The notes under the pieces were generated by a model, which was not told the origin of the DNA, did no database searches, and saw only the letters and a program-made list of their open reading frames with translations. A stretch of 64,000 nucleotides of DNA from Collybia mongolica (lineage: Eukaryota; Basidiomycota; Agaricomycetes; Agaricales; Clitocybaceae). A program made the position numbers and the translations under genes. Positions within the stretch are counted from its first letter, which is position 1; each line of letters begins with the position of its first letter. This document shows, piece after piece, positions 43,645 through 53,533 of the stretch. Location: contig JAAXNY010000010.1 of the NCBI GenBank assembly GCA_013420905.1, positions 1,860,001 to 1,924,000 of the forward strand, written 5' to 3'.

Positions 43645-44575
43645 GTGTAGGATGACAGTGACGACTATGACAGTGGCTGTGCACATCATGGTAACATCAC
43701 TGACCTAGGTCCCCAGATTCATTGTTGGGATCTCCATCAAGTGGGATCACATAAACACAATAGTCATGCTGTCCCAGACTGCACTAATTGACAAGATCAA
43801 ACCAACAGTTTGGACAAGCTGATGCATCACCATTGCCAATACCACTTGATCCTGGACTGAAGCTCAGATGTGTTGATCAAACAACTCTAACCCCAGAAGA
43901 ACAAGCTACACTATCAAAACTGCCCTACAGGTCACTTGTTGGGTATTTAATCTACCTCATTATCTCCATTCACCCTGACACTGCCTGCATTTGTACAACA
44001 ACTGTCACAATACCTTGACTGCTTCTCATTTGTCCACTGGAATGCAGCCATATGCCTTGTCTGCTATCTGAAGGGTACCCAAAATCTCAAGCTCCACCTT
44101 GGAGGCTCAAAACAAGTCAACCTCACTGGCTTCACCAACTCAGCCTGGGCAAACTGCTTAGACACTCATTGCAGTGTTGGGGGATACATGTGGACCCTTG
44201 GATCTGGAGCCATATCTTGGAGTGCCTGAAAACAGAAGACTGTCACTGCATCATCATGTGAAGCAGAATACATGGCAGCATTTGAAGCATTGAAGGAGTG
44301 CAGATGGCTTCAAGCACTTCTATTGGCAACCGGCTTCCTGGAACAAGGACCAACCATATTACTATGCAACAACAACACTGCTATTAACCTATCCAAGGAC
44401 CCAACGCTCCATGCCTGCATCAAATATATTGACATCAAATATCACTTCCTATGTGAATGCATCCAGTCAAAAGAGATTGAGATTCACTATGTCAACACAA
44501 ACAACAACATCACCAACCTCTTTACCAAAGCTCTTGACCACAAAAAAATTCACTTGCCTTTGCCACTTCCTTAGT
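43645..44575 (+). pseudogene. Copia reverse transcriptase/RNase H tail of the decayed element
   Basis: It resumes after the LINE with a VDD-like motif and then WDHINTIVMLSQTALIDKI, FGQADASPLPIPLDPGLKL, TLSKLPYRSLVGYLIYLIIS (Copia RT end) and RNase H parts AAFEALKECRWLQALLLATG and KYIDIKYHFLCECIQSKEIE, ending ITNLFTKALDHKKIH. Frames change at least twice between these blocks. Beyond 44575, purine-rich GTGAGGAGGAG (44600-44635) could be a polypurine tract, and 44640-44960 may be an old LTR (contains ATATATATACC). Confidence 0.75.
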
Positions 44576-44639
44576 CTCTTCTCTTCTAGACATCAATTCC
44601 ATGTGAGGAGGAATACATCCATGGTGAGGAGGAGTATTA

Positions 44640-45109
44640 AGTTTTGATCCAGCATTGTAGACACCCTTCATCCATGGTTGCATCATCTACTCTCTGCCCC
44701 CTTTATCATTCCCTTTATCATAATCCCCTTTACCTCACATATTCATATATATACCTTACTATACCATATGGACACCCTCAGTTGTTTATACACAGACTGA
44801 GGGTGAGTTGCTTCCTTATCTATCACTCAGACCATTGCTTACTGTACCACTAGTGATTGAACTGTGATCTATTATAGGTACAGTACTAATAAAGGCATTT
44901 ATACACAGACTGCGGTTACTGAACTATGATCTATTATAGAATAACCTGAGGTGGATCTTAACAGACAACAAGGCTGATGGGTGATGTGGCACCCATCAAC
45001 CATACTCAGTCATTGCCAGTAATGGCCAAGAGTAGGCAGCAGGGGATCATTATAATAACAAGCAGCTTGGACTAACAAACTCATATTGTCAAATGGTTAA
45101 TCTGCATGC
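44640..45109. other. No gene; possible old LTR and repeat fragment
   Basis: The stretch has two copies of a TTTATACACAGACTG motif (about 44785 and 44900) and paired GAACTATGATCTATTATAG/GAACTGTGATCTATTATAG stretches. Near 44976-45045, CACCCATCAACCATACTCAG resembles CACCCATCAATACTCGG at 58930, so both derive from one repeat family. No coding frame is convincing. Confidence 0.4.
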
Positions 45110-45114
45110 TTTAT

Positions 45115-45332
45115 TGTTGAACTTAGCAGCAAGGGAAGGAAAGAGCGAGAAATAAAAGAGTGAATTGAGATAATAAAATAATGTACATAATCGTTCGTAT
45201 AAATACATAAATAATATAACTCCTATAGAAATAATAAATCATATGTGAGTCCGTTAGAAAAACAAATGCGAAACTTTATATGTCCATGTGATTTTACATG
45301 TCATGTGAATGCCGGATCACTCTATTCCAACA
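45115..45332 (-). repeat. Copia 3' LTR
   Basis: On the element's own strand it begins TGTTGGAATAGAG and ends GCTAAGTTCAACA, with TG...CA ends. It has the same length, and by eye the same sequence, as the 5' LTR. The polyprotein stop codon (TAG) falls in its first bases. The polypurine tract AAGGGGGAG lies immediately before it (45333-45342). Confidence 0.93.
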
Positions 45333-48300
45333 CTCCCCCTTGATCCGAGCGCATACCTATTAATTTGGATTTTCGTTCGTGTTCAGGGCGCGGAAGTGGT
45401 TTAGTGAAAATGTCCGCTCGGTTGTCGGCAGACGCGCAGTGGAATATTTTTATTTCTCCAGAAGTTAAGCGTTCGCGCACGAAATGGTGTTTGACATCAA
45501 TGTGTTTGCTGCGGGCGTGAAAAACTGCATTGTTTGCAAATAAGATCGCCGATTGGTTGTCTGTGATGAGATCGGTAGGTTTTTCGCATGGAAATCCGAA
45601 GTCGGCCATCAATGATCTAATCCAGGTGACTTCTTGTGTCGCATGGCAGAGCGCCATGTATTCCGCCTCCATACTTGATAAGGCAACTGTCGGCTGCTTC
45701 TTGGAGCTCCATGAGATCACCGACTCTCCGAGTAAGGTGACGTAGCCAGAAATTGATCTTCGATCATCAGGACTATTTCCCCAGTCCGCATCGGCATAGG
45801 TTCGGATAATCAAATTTGAGTTATTATTTGATCGGTAGAATAGGCCATGGTCCATTGTTCCTTTCAAATAACGGAAGACGCGTTTGACTGCGGTCCAATG
45901 TTCGGGACCTGGGTGACTTGAAAATTGACTGAGGTGTTGTGTAGCATATGCAGTCTCGGGATGCGTTGAGATTGCACCCCAGATGAGCATTCCGATGGCC
46001 GTCGGATAGAATTTCTCGATTTCAGGGTATCGCTGATCATCTTCGGTGAGTTTGATCAATTTGATGCCATGATCAAGCGGTGTTGCAACAGGGTTCGCGT
46101 TTTCAAGACCCATTTTCTTGATAATTTTCTCGAGGTATGGTTGTTGTGATAATTTAATAGATCCATTGGTGAACCTTTTTACTGAGATGCCAACGATTTG
46201 GCTAGCTTCTCCTAGGTCAGAGATTTCAAAGTGTGTCTTGAGTTCGGCTTTGAAGTCTTTGATGGTTACAAGGGTTGCACCCAAAATAGACATGTCATCC
46301 ACGTGTACTCCAACAATTACCAGATTATCTCCAGATCCTCGGATATAGACGCATTGATCAGCCATCATTTTTCGGAACTTCATTTTGAAAAATGCGGAGT
46401 TGAGGAGTTTGTTCCATTCTCATCCAGATTGTTTAAGTCCATAAATAGTTTTTAATAATTTCCAGACGCGTGATGTGCCGTCTTCAAAGCCTGGAGGCTG
46501 CAATAAATAAATATCTTCCTTGAGAATGGCATTTAGATAAGCGCCTTTGATGTCGATGGTGTGAAAATGTAGATTATAGGCGGCGGCAATGGCTACCATG
46601 AAGCGGAGGGTGTCCATCCGAACAACTGGGGCATAGGTTTCCAGATAATCTATGCCGGGCTTCTGTGAGCATCCCTTGGCAATGAGTCTAGACTTGGCCT
46701 TGTAGAATTTTCCATCTCCATCAGTCTTGGCCTTCCATACCCATTTGGATTTGATGGGATCACGATCTGTAGGCAATTCGGTCAACTCATATGTGCCGAG
46801 ATCTTTCAATTGTTGGATTTCTTCCTCCATAGATTTTTTCCATAAAGTGCTTTGTAATGCCTCTTGGATTTCAGTGGGTTCATAAATTGTGCTGATGAAG
46901 GCAAAATCAGGGATATTGAATGTAGGAGTATTTTCTTCCTCATCAATAATTTCGGTGATGTAGCCAGAGTCGGGTAAATCTTGATGTACTTCTTTGGGAC
47001 CTCGGGCTGCGGGATTATGTAATAATCGATAATTTGGTTGCGTCGTTGAAGCAATTTGGCTTGATGGTTCTCGAATCGGTTGTGATTGTGGCTGTGTTGA
47101 TTTTTCGATCATCTGCCTTGTAGTCATTGTGGGGGCAGTTTCTGGCATTTGAGCCATTGTTTGCTTGTTAATTGCTGTCTCCCCCTCGAGCTGCAATGGC
47201 GAAAACCATTCAATTGTTTCTGGATTTTTGCTGTCTACAAATTTGACATTTCGCGACGTTTGCACTTGTCTCGCACCCGGATTAAAATATCTGTAGGCAC
47301 GCGATTGATCCGAAAGTCCGGTGAAAATGAATTCGCGTGATTTCGGCTCGAGTTTGCTAAGGTTTTCACCCTGATGCAATACCCAGCACTTCATTCCGAA
47401 TTCTCGGAGATTTGATGCATCGGGCTTCTTGCCCGTATATATTTCCTCCGGAGTTTTATCGATCAAGATCCGAGTTGGAGATCGATTCTTAAGGTACACG
47501 GCATATGCTACTGCTTCTGGCCACAAGAATTTCGGCATATTTCTTGCAATAAGCATTGTGCGCGCATGTTCTACAATTGTTCGGTTTGCGCGCTCGGCAA
47601 TTCCGTTCTGGGCCGAAGAGTACGGGGCTGTGACCTCGGAGCGGATTCCTTTTTCCGCTAGAAATCTTTGTACTTTGTCATTTACATATTCCGTTCCGTT
47701 GTCGAATCGTATGGCTTTCAATGTTTTTCCAACTTGAGTGTTTATGTAAGCATTATAATTTTTGATCAAAGTATTGATTTCTTCGGCTTCTTTGGTTTTT
47801 AGGAAATTGATGATGGTCCGGCGGCATTTCCCATCAGTAAATGAGATGTAATATCTTTCCCCTCGAATTCCTGTTGTCCGGGCAGGTCCCCATAAATCTG
47901 TGAGGGTCATCTCACCAATTTCGTTAAAAGTTGTGTTTGAAAACTTTGGGAATGATGCCACGGTTTGTTTTGCTTGGATGCAGGCCGTGCAATCATTGGG
48001 ATCAATGGATTCGTCGACTTCCATCCCATCAATCATTTTCTTTGATTTCAACATTTTAATTGATGCAATGTTGAGATGTCCAAAAATTCGGTGCCATTCG
48101 TCCCATGTGCGAGCTTCTGATGCGATCAAAGCCATATCGGGAATACTGATCTTTGCCATCAAATTGTAAAGCCGGCCAATTTTTCGACCTTGTAAGATGA
48201 TGTCGGTAGATTTCGGGGGTGATATATTGATGTATTCTCCTTTTAGATTCAGGGTGAACCCTGCATCTGTGATGCGCCCAACCGAAATAAGATTATAGGG

Positions 48301-49332
48301 TGCATTTGGAGCGTGGACAACATTTGTCAACGTAATTGGTATGTGGCGATTGCCTACTTTGCATAAGATCTTTACCGATCCTCTTCCTAGTCCCGGAGTT
48401 GATCTGAATCCAATAATTTTGTGTCCGGGGGTTTCTTTGTAATTTCTGAAGATTGATCGGTCACGAAAAATGTGGGATGTTGCCGCACAATCGGCTAAAA
48501 TTGAATCTGAAGTTAATGCTGGCAAGGCAATATCCACCTGGTTTTCGGGCGCTGCTACGAAAGCATAATCGTCCGAGGCTTGGTTAGCCTTGTCTGGCTT
48601 ACTGCCATTCTTCTTTTTCCATTTCGGCCTCCAATTTTGATCGGATGATCCCCCTTTCCTTTTGGGGCAATGGAAGGCAATGTGACCTTTCTGATTGCAT
48701 TCATAGCACGTCACATTTGGATTATATTTTGCTGCCAGGGCCGTATCCCCCTGGTGCCAAGATTTGATCCGTCGATCTTCCTCCAAAATTCTCGCAATTA
48801 ATTTGTGACTCTCCTTGAGAGTGGCAGAATCAACCGAAGAGATAAATGGGTCCCACGTGTCAGGTAGGGACGTCAGCAACGTTATGCTGAAATCTTCATT
48901 GTTGATTTTTGAGCCCAATCCGGCCAATTCTTCGATGTAGCCGCGCAGGGTCCGAATGTGTTCCTCGATATTGGCACCCTCGGCACATTGTGCTTGAAAT
49001 AATTTTTGATGCACCGTTACAATTCCGATCGGACCACGTGCCTCATACATGGAGCACAACGCGGTCCAGGCCTGATTCGACGTCCCAGCACCCGCTATGT
49101 AAACTAGCGGTCCGTCCCCTACACGGAGCCGTATGGTCGAAAGAGCCTTCCTGTCCTTTGTACGCCATTCCTCTAAATTCCCCTCATCAGTTGGACTTGA
49201 ATTTGAACCGTCCGCGTAACCGATTAGACCTTGATCGGTCAAGATGTCGATCATTTTGATTTTCCATGTGTGGAAGTTCTCGGCGCCGCGTAGCGCTTCG
49301 ATCCGATAGATGTTTCCGGATGATTCGGTCAT
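45322..49332 (-). pseudogene. Copia Gag-Pol polyprotein with one in-frame TGA
   Basis: ATG 49332 gives MTESSGNIYRIEALRGAENF (Gag, UBN2-like). The CCHC knuckle is CYECNQKGHIAFHC (about residue 210). The protease has ILADCAATSHIF where D-S/T-G is usual. The gag-pre-integrase follows (EWHRIFGHLNIASIK), then integrase with FTDGKCRR, RFDNGTEYVN and SAQNGIAERANRT, and reverse transcriptase (DIKGAYLNAILKEDIYLLQP, then GVHVDDMSI). RNase H is AYADADWGNSPDDRRS and SSMEAEYMALCHATQE. The TGA at 46420-46422 stands where GLKQSG is normally followed by Arg (CGA), then EWNKLLNSAFF resumes in frame. All later motifs are intact, so one transition separates it from an open frame. Confidence 0.92.
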
Positions 49333-49407
49333 GGTCGGTAATAATTTGATCAGGGTTCGATGGATGACGTATGGACTTGGTAATGATGTTCAAAACGATT
49401 AAGGCCG

Positions 49408-49419
49408 GGGCCCATAACC
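49408..49419 (-). promoter_or_regulatory. Primer-binding site for a tRNA-iMet fragment
   Basis: Directly next to the 5' LTR the plus strand reads GGGCCCATAACC, which is the anticodon-loop region of initiator tRNA-Met (CAT anticodon). On the element strand it is the complement, GGTTATGGGCCC. Drosophila copia is known to be primed by a tRNA-iMet half cut in the anticodon region, and this site fits that mode and not the usual 3'-end priming. The match was made from memory of tRNA-iMet. Confidence 0.7.
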
Positions 49420-49637
49420 TGTTGAACTTAGCAGCAAGGGAAGGAAAGAGCGAGAAATAAAAGAGTGAATTGAGATAATAAAATAATGTACATAATCGTT
49501 CGTATAAATACATAAATAATATAACTCCTATAGAAATAATAAATCATATGTGAGTCCGTTAGAAAAACAAATGCGAAACTTTATATGTCCATGTGATTTT
49601 ACATGTCATGTGAATGCCGGATCACTCTATTCCAACA
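49420..49637 (-). repeat. Copia 5' LTR
   Basis: It is 218 bp, with the same TG...CA ends as the 3' LTR and no seen difference. On the minus strand it would drive transcription of the polyprotein; the AT-rich stretch near 49505-49530 (complement of ATAAATACATAAATAATAT) is a plausible TATA region. It is flanked by TSD TTTAT at 49638-49642. Confidence 0.93.
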
Positions 49638-49642
49638 TTTAT

Positions 49643-50669
49643 GTACATGACATATGACCTTGAGGCCTATTTGACTCTCCAAATATTGCATTTTTGTGCA
49701 TTAAATAAGCAATGGTAATTATGATTAAGTAAGCAATTTGGACAGTCTGCATGGACTCCATGAGGAGTCCATCCAAGCTGGGTCTGAGCATCTAAGTAAA
49801 AATGTGGATTTATGGACTTAGCTTTGACTTGGCTCAGATGCAGACTGCCATTTGAGCAGAGCTCCCTGCCAAATGGGGTCTAAGCTCAGTCTACAGACAT
49901 CTGCATTTGTCTGTGTAGTCTGTGTGGCTCATGTGGCTCAATGTAAAGTTCTCAGAGAAGCTACTGAGTTGGTTGTGTATTTGGAATATACACATATGGA
50001 TCTACATTTTTCAAGTTTGTTAATTTTTTCACACAGTCCATCTCTGAGAGTCTGAGTCCCTACTTTACCAGCTGACTTGTTTTTAAGGGAAATACCTAGA
50101 TACATATTATTACCTTTTGTTGTTGGATATTTGTATGGGATCTAATTCATTTGCAGTTGCTTATATCATACACCATGGATATGGGTGAAGTGCAACAAGT
50201 TTTTGACAAGCTCAAAATGTGTGTAATATAAAGTTGAAGAGATTCTGGATAGCTAGTTCTATTGCAACAACCTGATTCTAGAAATATAAAGAAAAGTTAA
50301 TCAAAAATAAAAATAAGGGCTCATACATATCTGCCAGTAATGGCCCTCTACCTCAAGTTATATTTGTGTCCTCACAACTCCTGACATACCTCATCCAATG
50401 TACATATTGTAAAATATTCTATGGCTGTATGCTAACACTTTGCACTGCCCAGGTCATTGTCTTCCTCATGGTGCACCTAATTGGCAATGCAATCACACAT
50501 GCACACCTTGCAGAACTGAAAGGATGGAATTGGAGAGGTGTCTAGCAGGGCCACCACAATTTTGAGGGAGGTAGATGCATGCATGGGTTGGAAGAGGAGG
50601 AGACTGCAAACAGGAGAGGCTGTAGTCATATATATGTCAAAATGTGTCACAATGCCTGTAAATAGCAAT
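49643..50669. other. No gene; contains one end of a CTTTACA-type TIR element
   Basis: GGACTCCATGAGGAGTCCATCC (in two pieces, 49752-49773) and GTGTGGCTCATGTGGCTCAATGTAAAG (about 49929-49955) resemble the right end and subterminal repeats of the element at 35801-37050. The left end was not found. The remainder, 49960-50669, is AT-rich and shows no coding pattern. Confidence 0.45.
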
Positions 50670-50684
50670 GAATATAAAATTTGC
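50670..50684. repeat. Target-site duplication of retroposon A, right copy
   Basis: GAATATAAAATTTGC is the exact reverse complement of 2853-2867 (15 of 15). It abuts the 5' end of retroposon A (TGATGCTTCTTGATC at 50685). The opposite orientation of the two copies is the key evidence for the inversion. Confidence 0.85.
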
Positions 50685-51189
50685 TGATGCTTCTTGATCT
50701 TTTACCACCACCATCCGACCGTGGGAATTTGTCCCTCCTGCACTAGGTCGTCCCTAAACTACCTAACACCTCATCCCTAATCGAGATTGCCTTTCATCAG
50801 ACCACTCTTTCGGCCTGGGCCACTATCCTTTTACACCATATCCAAATTTTTAACTTATCAGAGCTGATCCTGACTATCTGCAGGGTCATCTCATCTTGCC
50901 TGTACTGGGGGCTTCACTAATCCGTTCACATCCACCTTATCAACTACCAGACCACACAAGGACACCACAACTCTTGTACTCTGCTTCACGCAGATCCTTA
51001 GGGAGCATCACCACCAACATTTTCAACGAATTTTTTCATACTCACTTAACCACTACACCCAAATACAAAAGGAAGAAGGGGTCTGGCCCCCGATCAGCTA
51101 CTGTCCCTGCACAGAGCACACCTCTTGGGGAGAATGCCAGGTTATTGTCCAATGGTGGGATTTGGTGGCCTCATTTTTGAGGGGAGTCA
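50685..51189 (+). mobile_element. Retroposon A, 5' half
   Basis: It starts TGATGCTTCTTGATC and follows the full-length B copies up to GAGGGGAGTCATT (ends about 51189), where it meets the poly(T) of retroposon B copy 2. The continuation GCTTTGGG... is found only at 3332 and leftward. It is more divergent from both B copies than they are from each other, which supports A and B being separate, older insertions. Confidence 0.8.
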
Positions 51190-52138
51190 TTTTTTTTTTT
51201 TTTGGTTCATATAATAATATTAAGCACATGTGGGTTTGACCCAGCTACATGCGGGCATAAAAACCTATTACCACTAAGTAATCTGTAATGAGCCATCAGG
51301 GTGGAGCTGTACACTAAGTTGCTCTCCAGGTTGTATTACGGGTCTAGACTGAGGATACCTGCAGTCCAACGGTATTGTACTGTACCATGTCTGAACCTCC
51401 CAACACCTTAAAGGTTTGCCTTCGCTTGTCGGGGCATGGCCCCCTCCCTTCATGTTGGTACCCCGTTCCACTCCCCCCCTGGTATTTTCAGGGTGCCCTG
51501 GAAACCCATTACTCCCCCCCAGTGTCGAAGATAAATGTCCAAACTAAATGAACAACCCGTACCTCAAACCTGCTCCCCCTCTCCTGAATCCCCCTATTAC
51601 TTTCCCCCCTGTTCCACACCGCTCTCCCAAAGCGATGACTCCCCTCCAAACTGAGGCCGCCAAATCCCACCATTGGTCGATAAACTGGCATTCTCCCCAA
51701 GAGGTGTGCTCTGTGCAGGGACAGTAGCTGATCGGGGGCCAGACCCCTTCCTCCTTTTGTGTTTGGGTGTAGTGGTTAAGTGAGTACAAATAAATCATCG
51801 AGAATGTTGGCAGTGACGCTCCCTAAGGATCTGCGCGAAGCAGAGTACTAGAGTTGTGGTGTCCTCATGTGGCCTGGTAGTTGATGAGGTGGATGTGAAC
51901 GGATTAGTGAAGCCCCCAGTACAGGCAAGATGAGATGACCCTGCAGATAGTCAGGATCAGCTCTGATAAGTTAAAAATTTGGATATGGTATAAAAGGATG
52001 GTGGCCCAGGCCAAAAGAGTGGTCTGATGAAAGGCGATGTCAATTAGGGATGAGGTGTTAGGTAGTTTAGGGACGACCTAGTGCAGGAGGGACGAATTCC
52101 CACGGTTGGATGGTGGTGGTAAAAGATCAAGAAGCGTT
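51190..52138 (-). mobile_element. Retroposon B, full-length copy 2 (inverted duplicate)
   Basis: Poly(T) at about 51190-51203, then the complete unit to AACGCTTC (complement, at 52131-52138). It is flanked by GGCAAGCATCCCAGC (52139-52153), the second half of the B TSD. It differs from copy 1 by few substitutions in the parts compared, such as CCGACCG/CCAACCG and AATCGAC/AATTGAC. It is interpreted as the filled-in partner made when the inversion formed, not as a separate insertion. Confidence 0.8.
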
Positions 52139-52292
52139 GGCAAGCATCCCAGCTCTGCGACACTTTGTCCTCTGCCCCCCCTCCCCATTCCCCCAATTAC
52201 TACTTGTAGTGACCAGCACATGTATTAGGTACAGTTGGTATATAAAATGTTGAACCAAAAAAAAAAAAAAAAAAAAAAAATTGTGCCCTGCA
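52139..52292 (+). mobile_element. LINE 3' tail with poly(A) and TSD
   Basis: It runs GGCAAGCATCCCAGCTCTGC...GTTGAACC and then about 24 A (52257-52280), followed by ATTGTGCCCTGCA. That 12-13 nt string is the exact complement of 5382-5394 at the 5' end of the LINE body. It is thus the 3' end of the LINE at 4287-5394. The end TGAACC-A(n) is shared with the retroposons (ATGAACC-A(n)). Confidence 0.8.
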
Positions 52293-52992
52293 CCCAGTGA
52301 TAATTATATCACCTGCATTAGCCAATATACGTGGCACATCTAGCAAAGGTAATCCAGTACCATTAAATTGTGTCTATTCCTTTGGACATTCAGAATCCTA
52401 TTTCTAAAAGTGATATATATTTACCTGCATTGGAGCCTCTTGTTGAAAATCAGGAGAAGGAGGTAGCCTTGGTGACCTTCTCCAGCAGTTTGAGAAGCTT
52501 AACAATGGACAAAAGTTACATTTGAATATATATTATTATTTGATATATTTACCAATTTGATACATTTGCCTTCTTTCATTTCTTCTGGCAGTCTTGGCCT
52601 GAGCATGGCTTCATCATACCAAATAATGGATACAACTAACTATATTTGAGTAATAGAACAATAAAAATAAATAAAAATATTACAGTAACAAGCAGAAATC
52701 AATTTGAGTTTAAAAACAAGCTAAATCAGCATAATGGAGTGTGATCACAGCACCAGAGTAGCTGACTAACCTTTGTCAGAATATAGAATGGATAGCCAAT
52801 TGGTAGGCAGATGTGCTTACATGGTGCTTAGATGACAGTCAGATAACAGATTGAGATACTGGGCAGGGTGTGGTTATTCAAGTCTTTCCTATGGAGCATT
52901 CTAAACATGGCTACACCCAGCACTTGGTGGCTGTGGAAGACTTTTCTCATGGGGTGACAAAAACCAAACAGATCCACAACAAGTGCTATCAC
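52293..52992. other. No gene seen
   Basis: This AT-rich 700-bp stretch lies between the LINE tail and TIR-element copy 2. Open frames here are short and show no recognisable motif. Confidence 0.5.
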
Positions 52993-53231
52993 TGGGGGTG
53001 GGCAATTCCTGGTAAGTGTGACACACATCACAGATGCAAGATAATCATGCTGTGATGCCAAACCTTGATACATTGTGTTTGTGAGCAGCACCACTTCCAG
53101 ATGATAGAAATTTCAATGTAAATATAGCTTATAGTACTGCCTTAACATCCTGAGATGTGATAGATTTTCCTTGGAGGAGTGTGGAACTATGAAAACCAAT
53201 CACTTGCCTGCCAAATGGCACCATTCATATA

Positions 53232-53533
53232 GGGCAAAACTTGTATCTCAATCTCCTCCTTCAATTCTCATCCAATTGCTTTGGTCCAAGGGGCAAAATA
53301 GCACTATTTTTTGAACTCTACAAACACATTAGAAGGGATTTTAAATTTTTTATCTCCTTCATGTAAGAAAGTCTATTTTTAGTGGTAACATAGGAAGTCC
53401 TGCATGAAGGAGGAGGAATATTTAACATATCTCTCAGTGGGTTTGTAGAGCTCAAAAATTAGTGCTATTTTGCCCCTTGGACCAAAGCAATTGGATGATA
53501 ATTGAAGGAGGAGATTAGGATACAAATTTTACC
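53232..53533. repeat. Foldback element (~300 bp), copy 2
   Basis: It is the same hairpin as at 29771-30072, with arms reading GGGCAAAACTTGTATCTC and its inverse. Here the left flank reads CATTCATATA directly, with no Tc1, so this locus is the empty-site reference for Tc1 copy 1. Confidence 0.75.

Larger units (their letters stand above)
32450..44575 (+). mobile_element. Decayed Copia retrotransposon, host to four later insertions
   Basis: The pieces are colinear on the plus strand. Protease-like FYVNTGTSIHIS is at about 32585 (the catalytic Asp of the usual D-T-G is Asn). The gag-pre-integrase block is LETWHCCLGHANYQKI with CESCILEKQTK (to 33158). Decayed integrase follows, then KGKTSWELYYGHKPDYLY, the integrase C-terminal part (about 35405-35690). 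Reverse transcriptase shows as DMGVYKLTPHPDVPRNKNI and DIKTAFLYGLMPKDE (37501-37835). The rest of the RT and RNase H is FGQADASPLPIPLDPG and KYIDIKYHFLCECI (43645-44575). Interruptions are a Tc1 (33609-35383), a TIR element (35801-37050) and a LINE (37836 to about 43640). Many stops and frameshifts show that it is old. LTRs were not identified with confidence. Confidence 0.82.
45110..49642 (-). mobile_element. Young, nearly intact Copia retrotransposon
   Basis: Two 218-bp LTRs (45115-45332 and 49420-49637) have the same length and show no difference that I can see. The 5-bp TSD TTTAT is at 45110-45114 and 49638-49642. The primer-binding site abuts the 5' LTR and a polypurine tract abuts the 3' LTR. 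One polyprotein frame of about 1,337 codons is interrupted by a single TGA. This is the youngest long element in the window apart from the Tc1 copies 2 and 3, as identical LTRs imply little time since insertion. Confidence 0.95.
3333..51188. other. 47.9-kb inverted segment
   Basis: Three insertions (retroposon A, retroposon B, a 5'-truncated LINE) are each split between the two ends of this interval. Each split half keeps one copy of that insertion's own TSD, in opposite orientation (15, 15 and 12-13 nt, all exact). Turning the interval round rejoins A at its GAGGGGAGTCATT motif and rejoins the LINE body (4287-5381) to its 3' tail and poly(A) (52139-52279). Three filler bases (3333-3335) lie at the left junction. 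Retroposon B, about 950 bp, is present complete at both breakpoints in inverted orientation, as expected from staggered breaks that were filled in. The interval carries seven host genes and most of the transposon nest. See the findings for tests. Confidence 0.85.

Noticed and set aside
3336..52138. Two independent insertions of retroposon B
   Set aside because: Only one TSD pair exists for B and it is shared between the two copies in opposite orientation; the staggered-break inversion explains this with fewer events.
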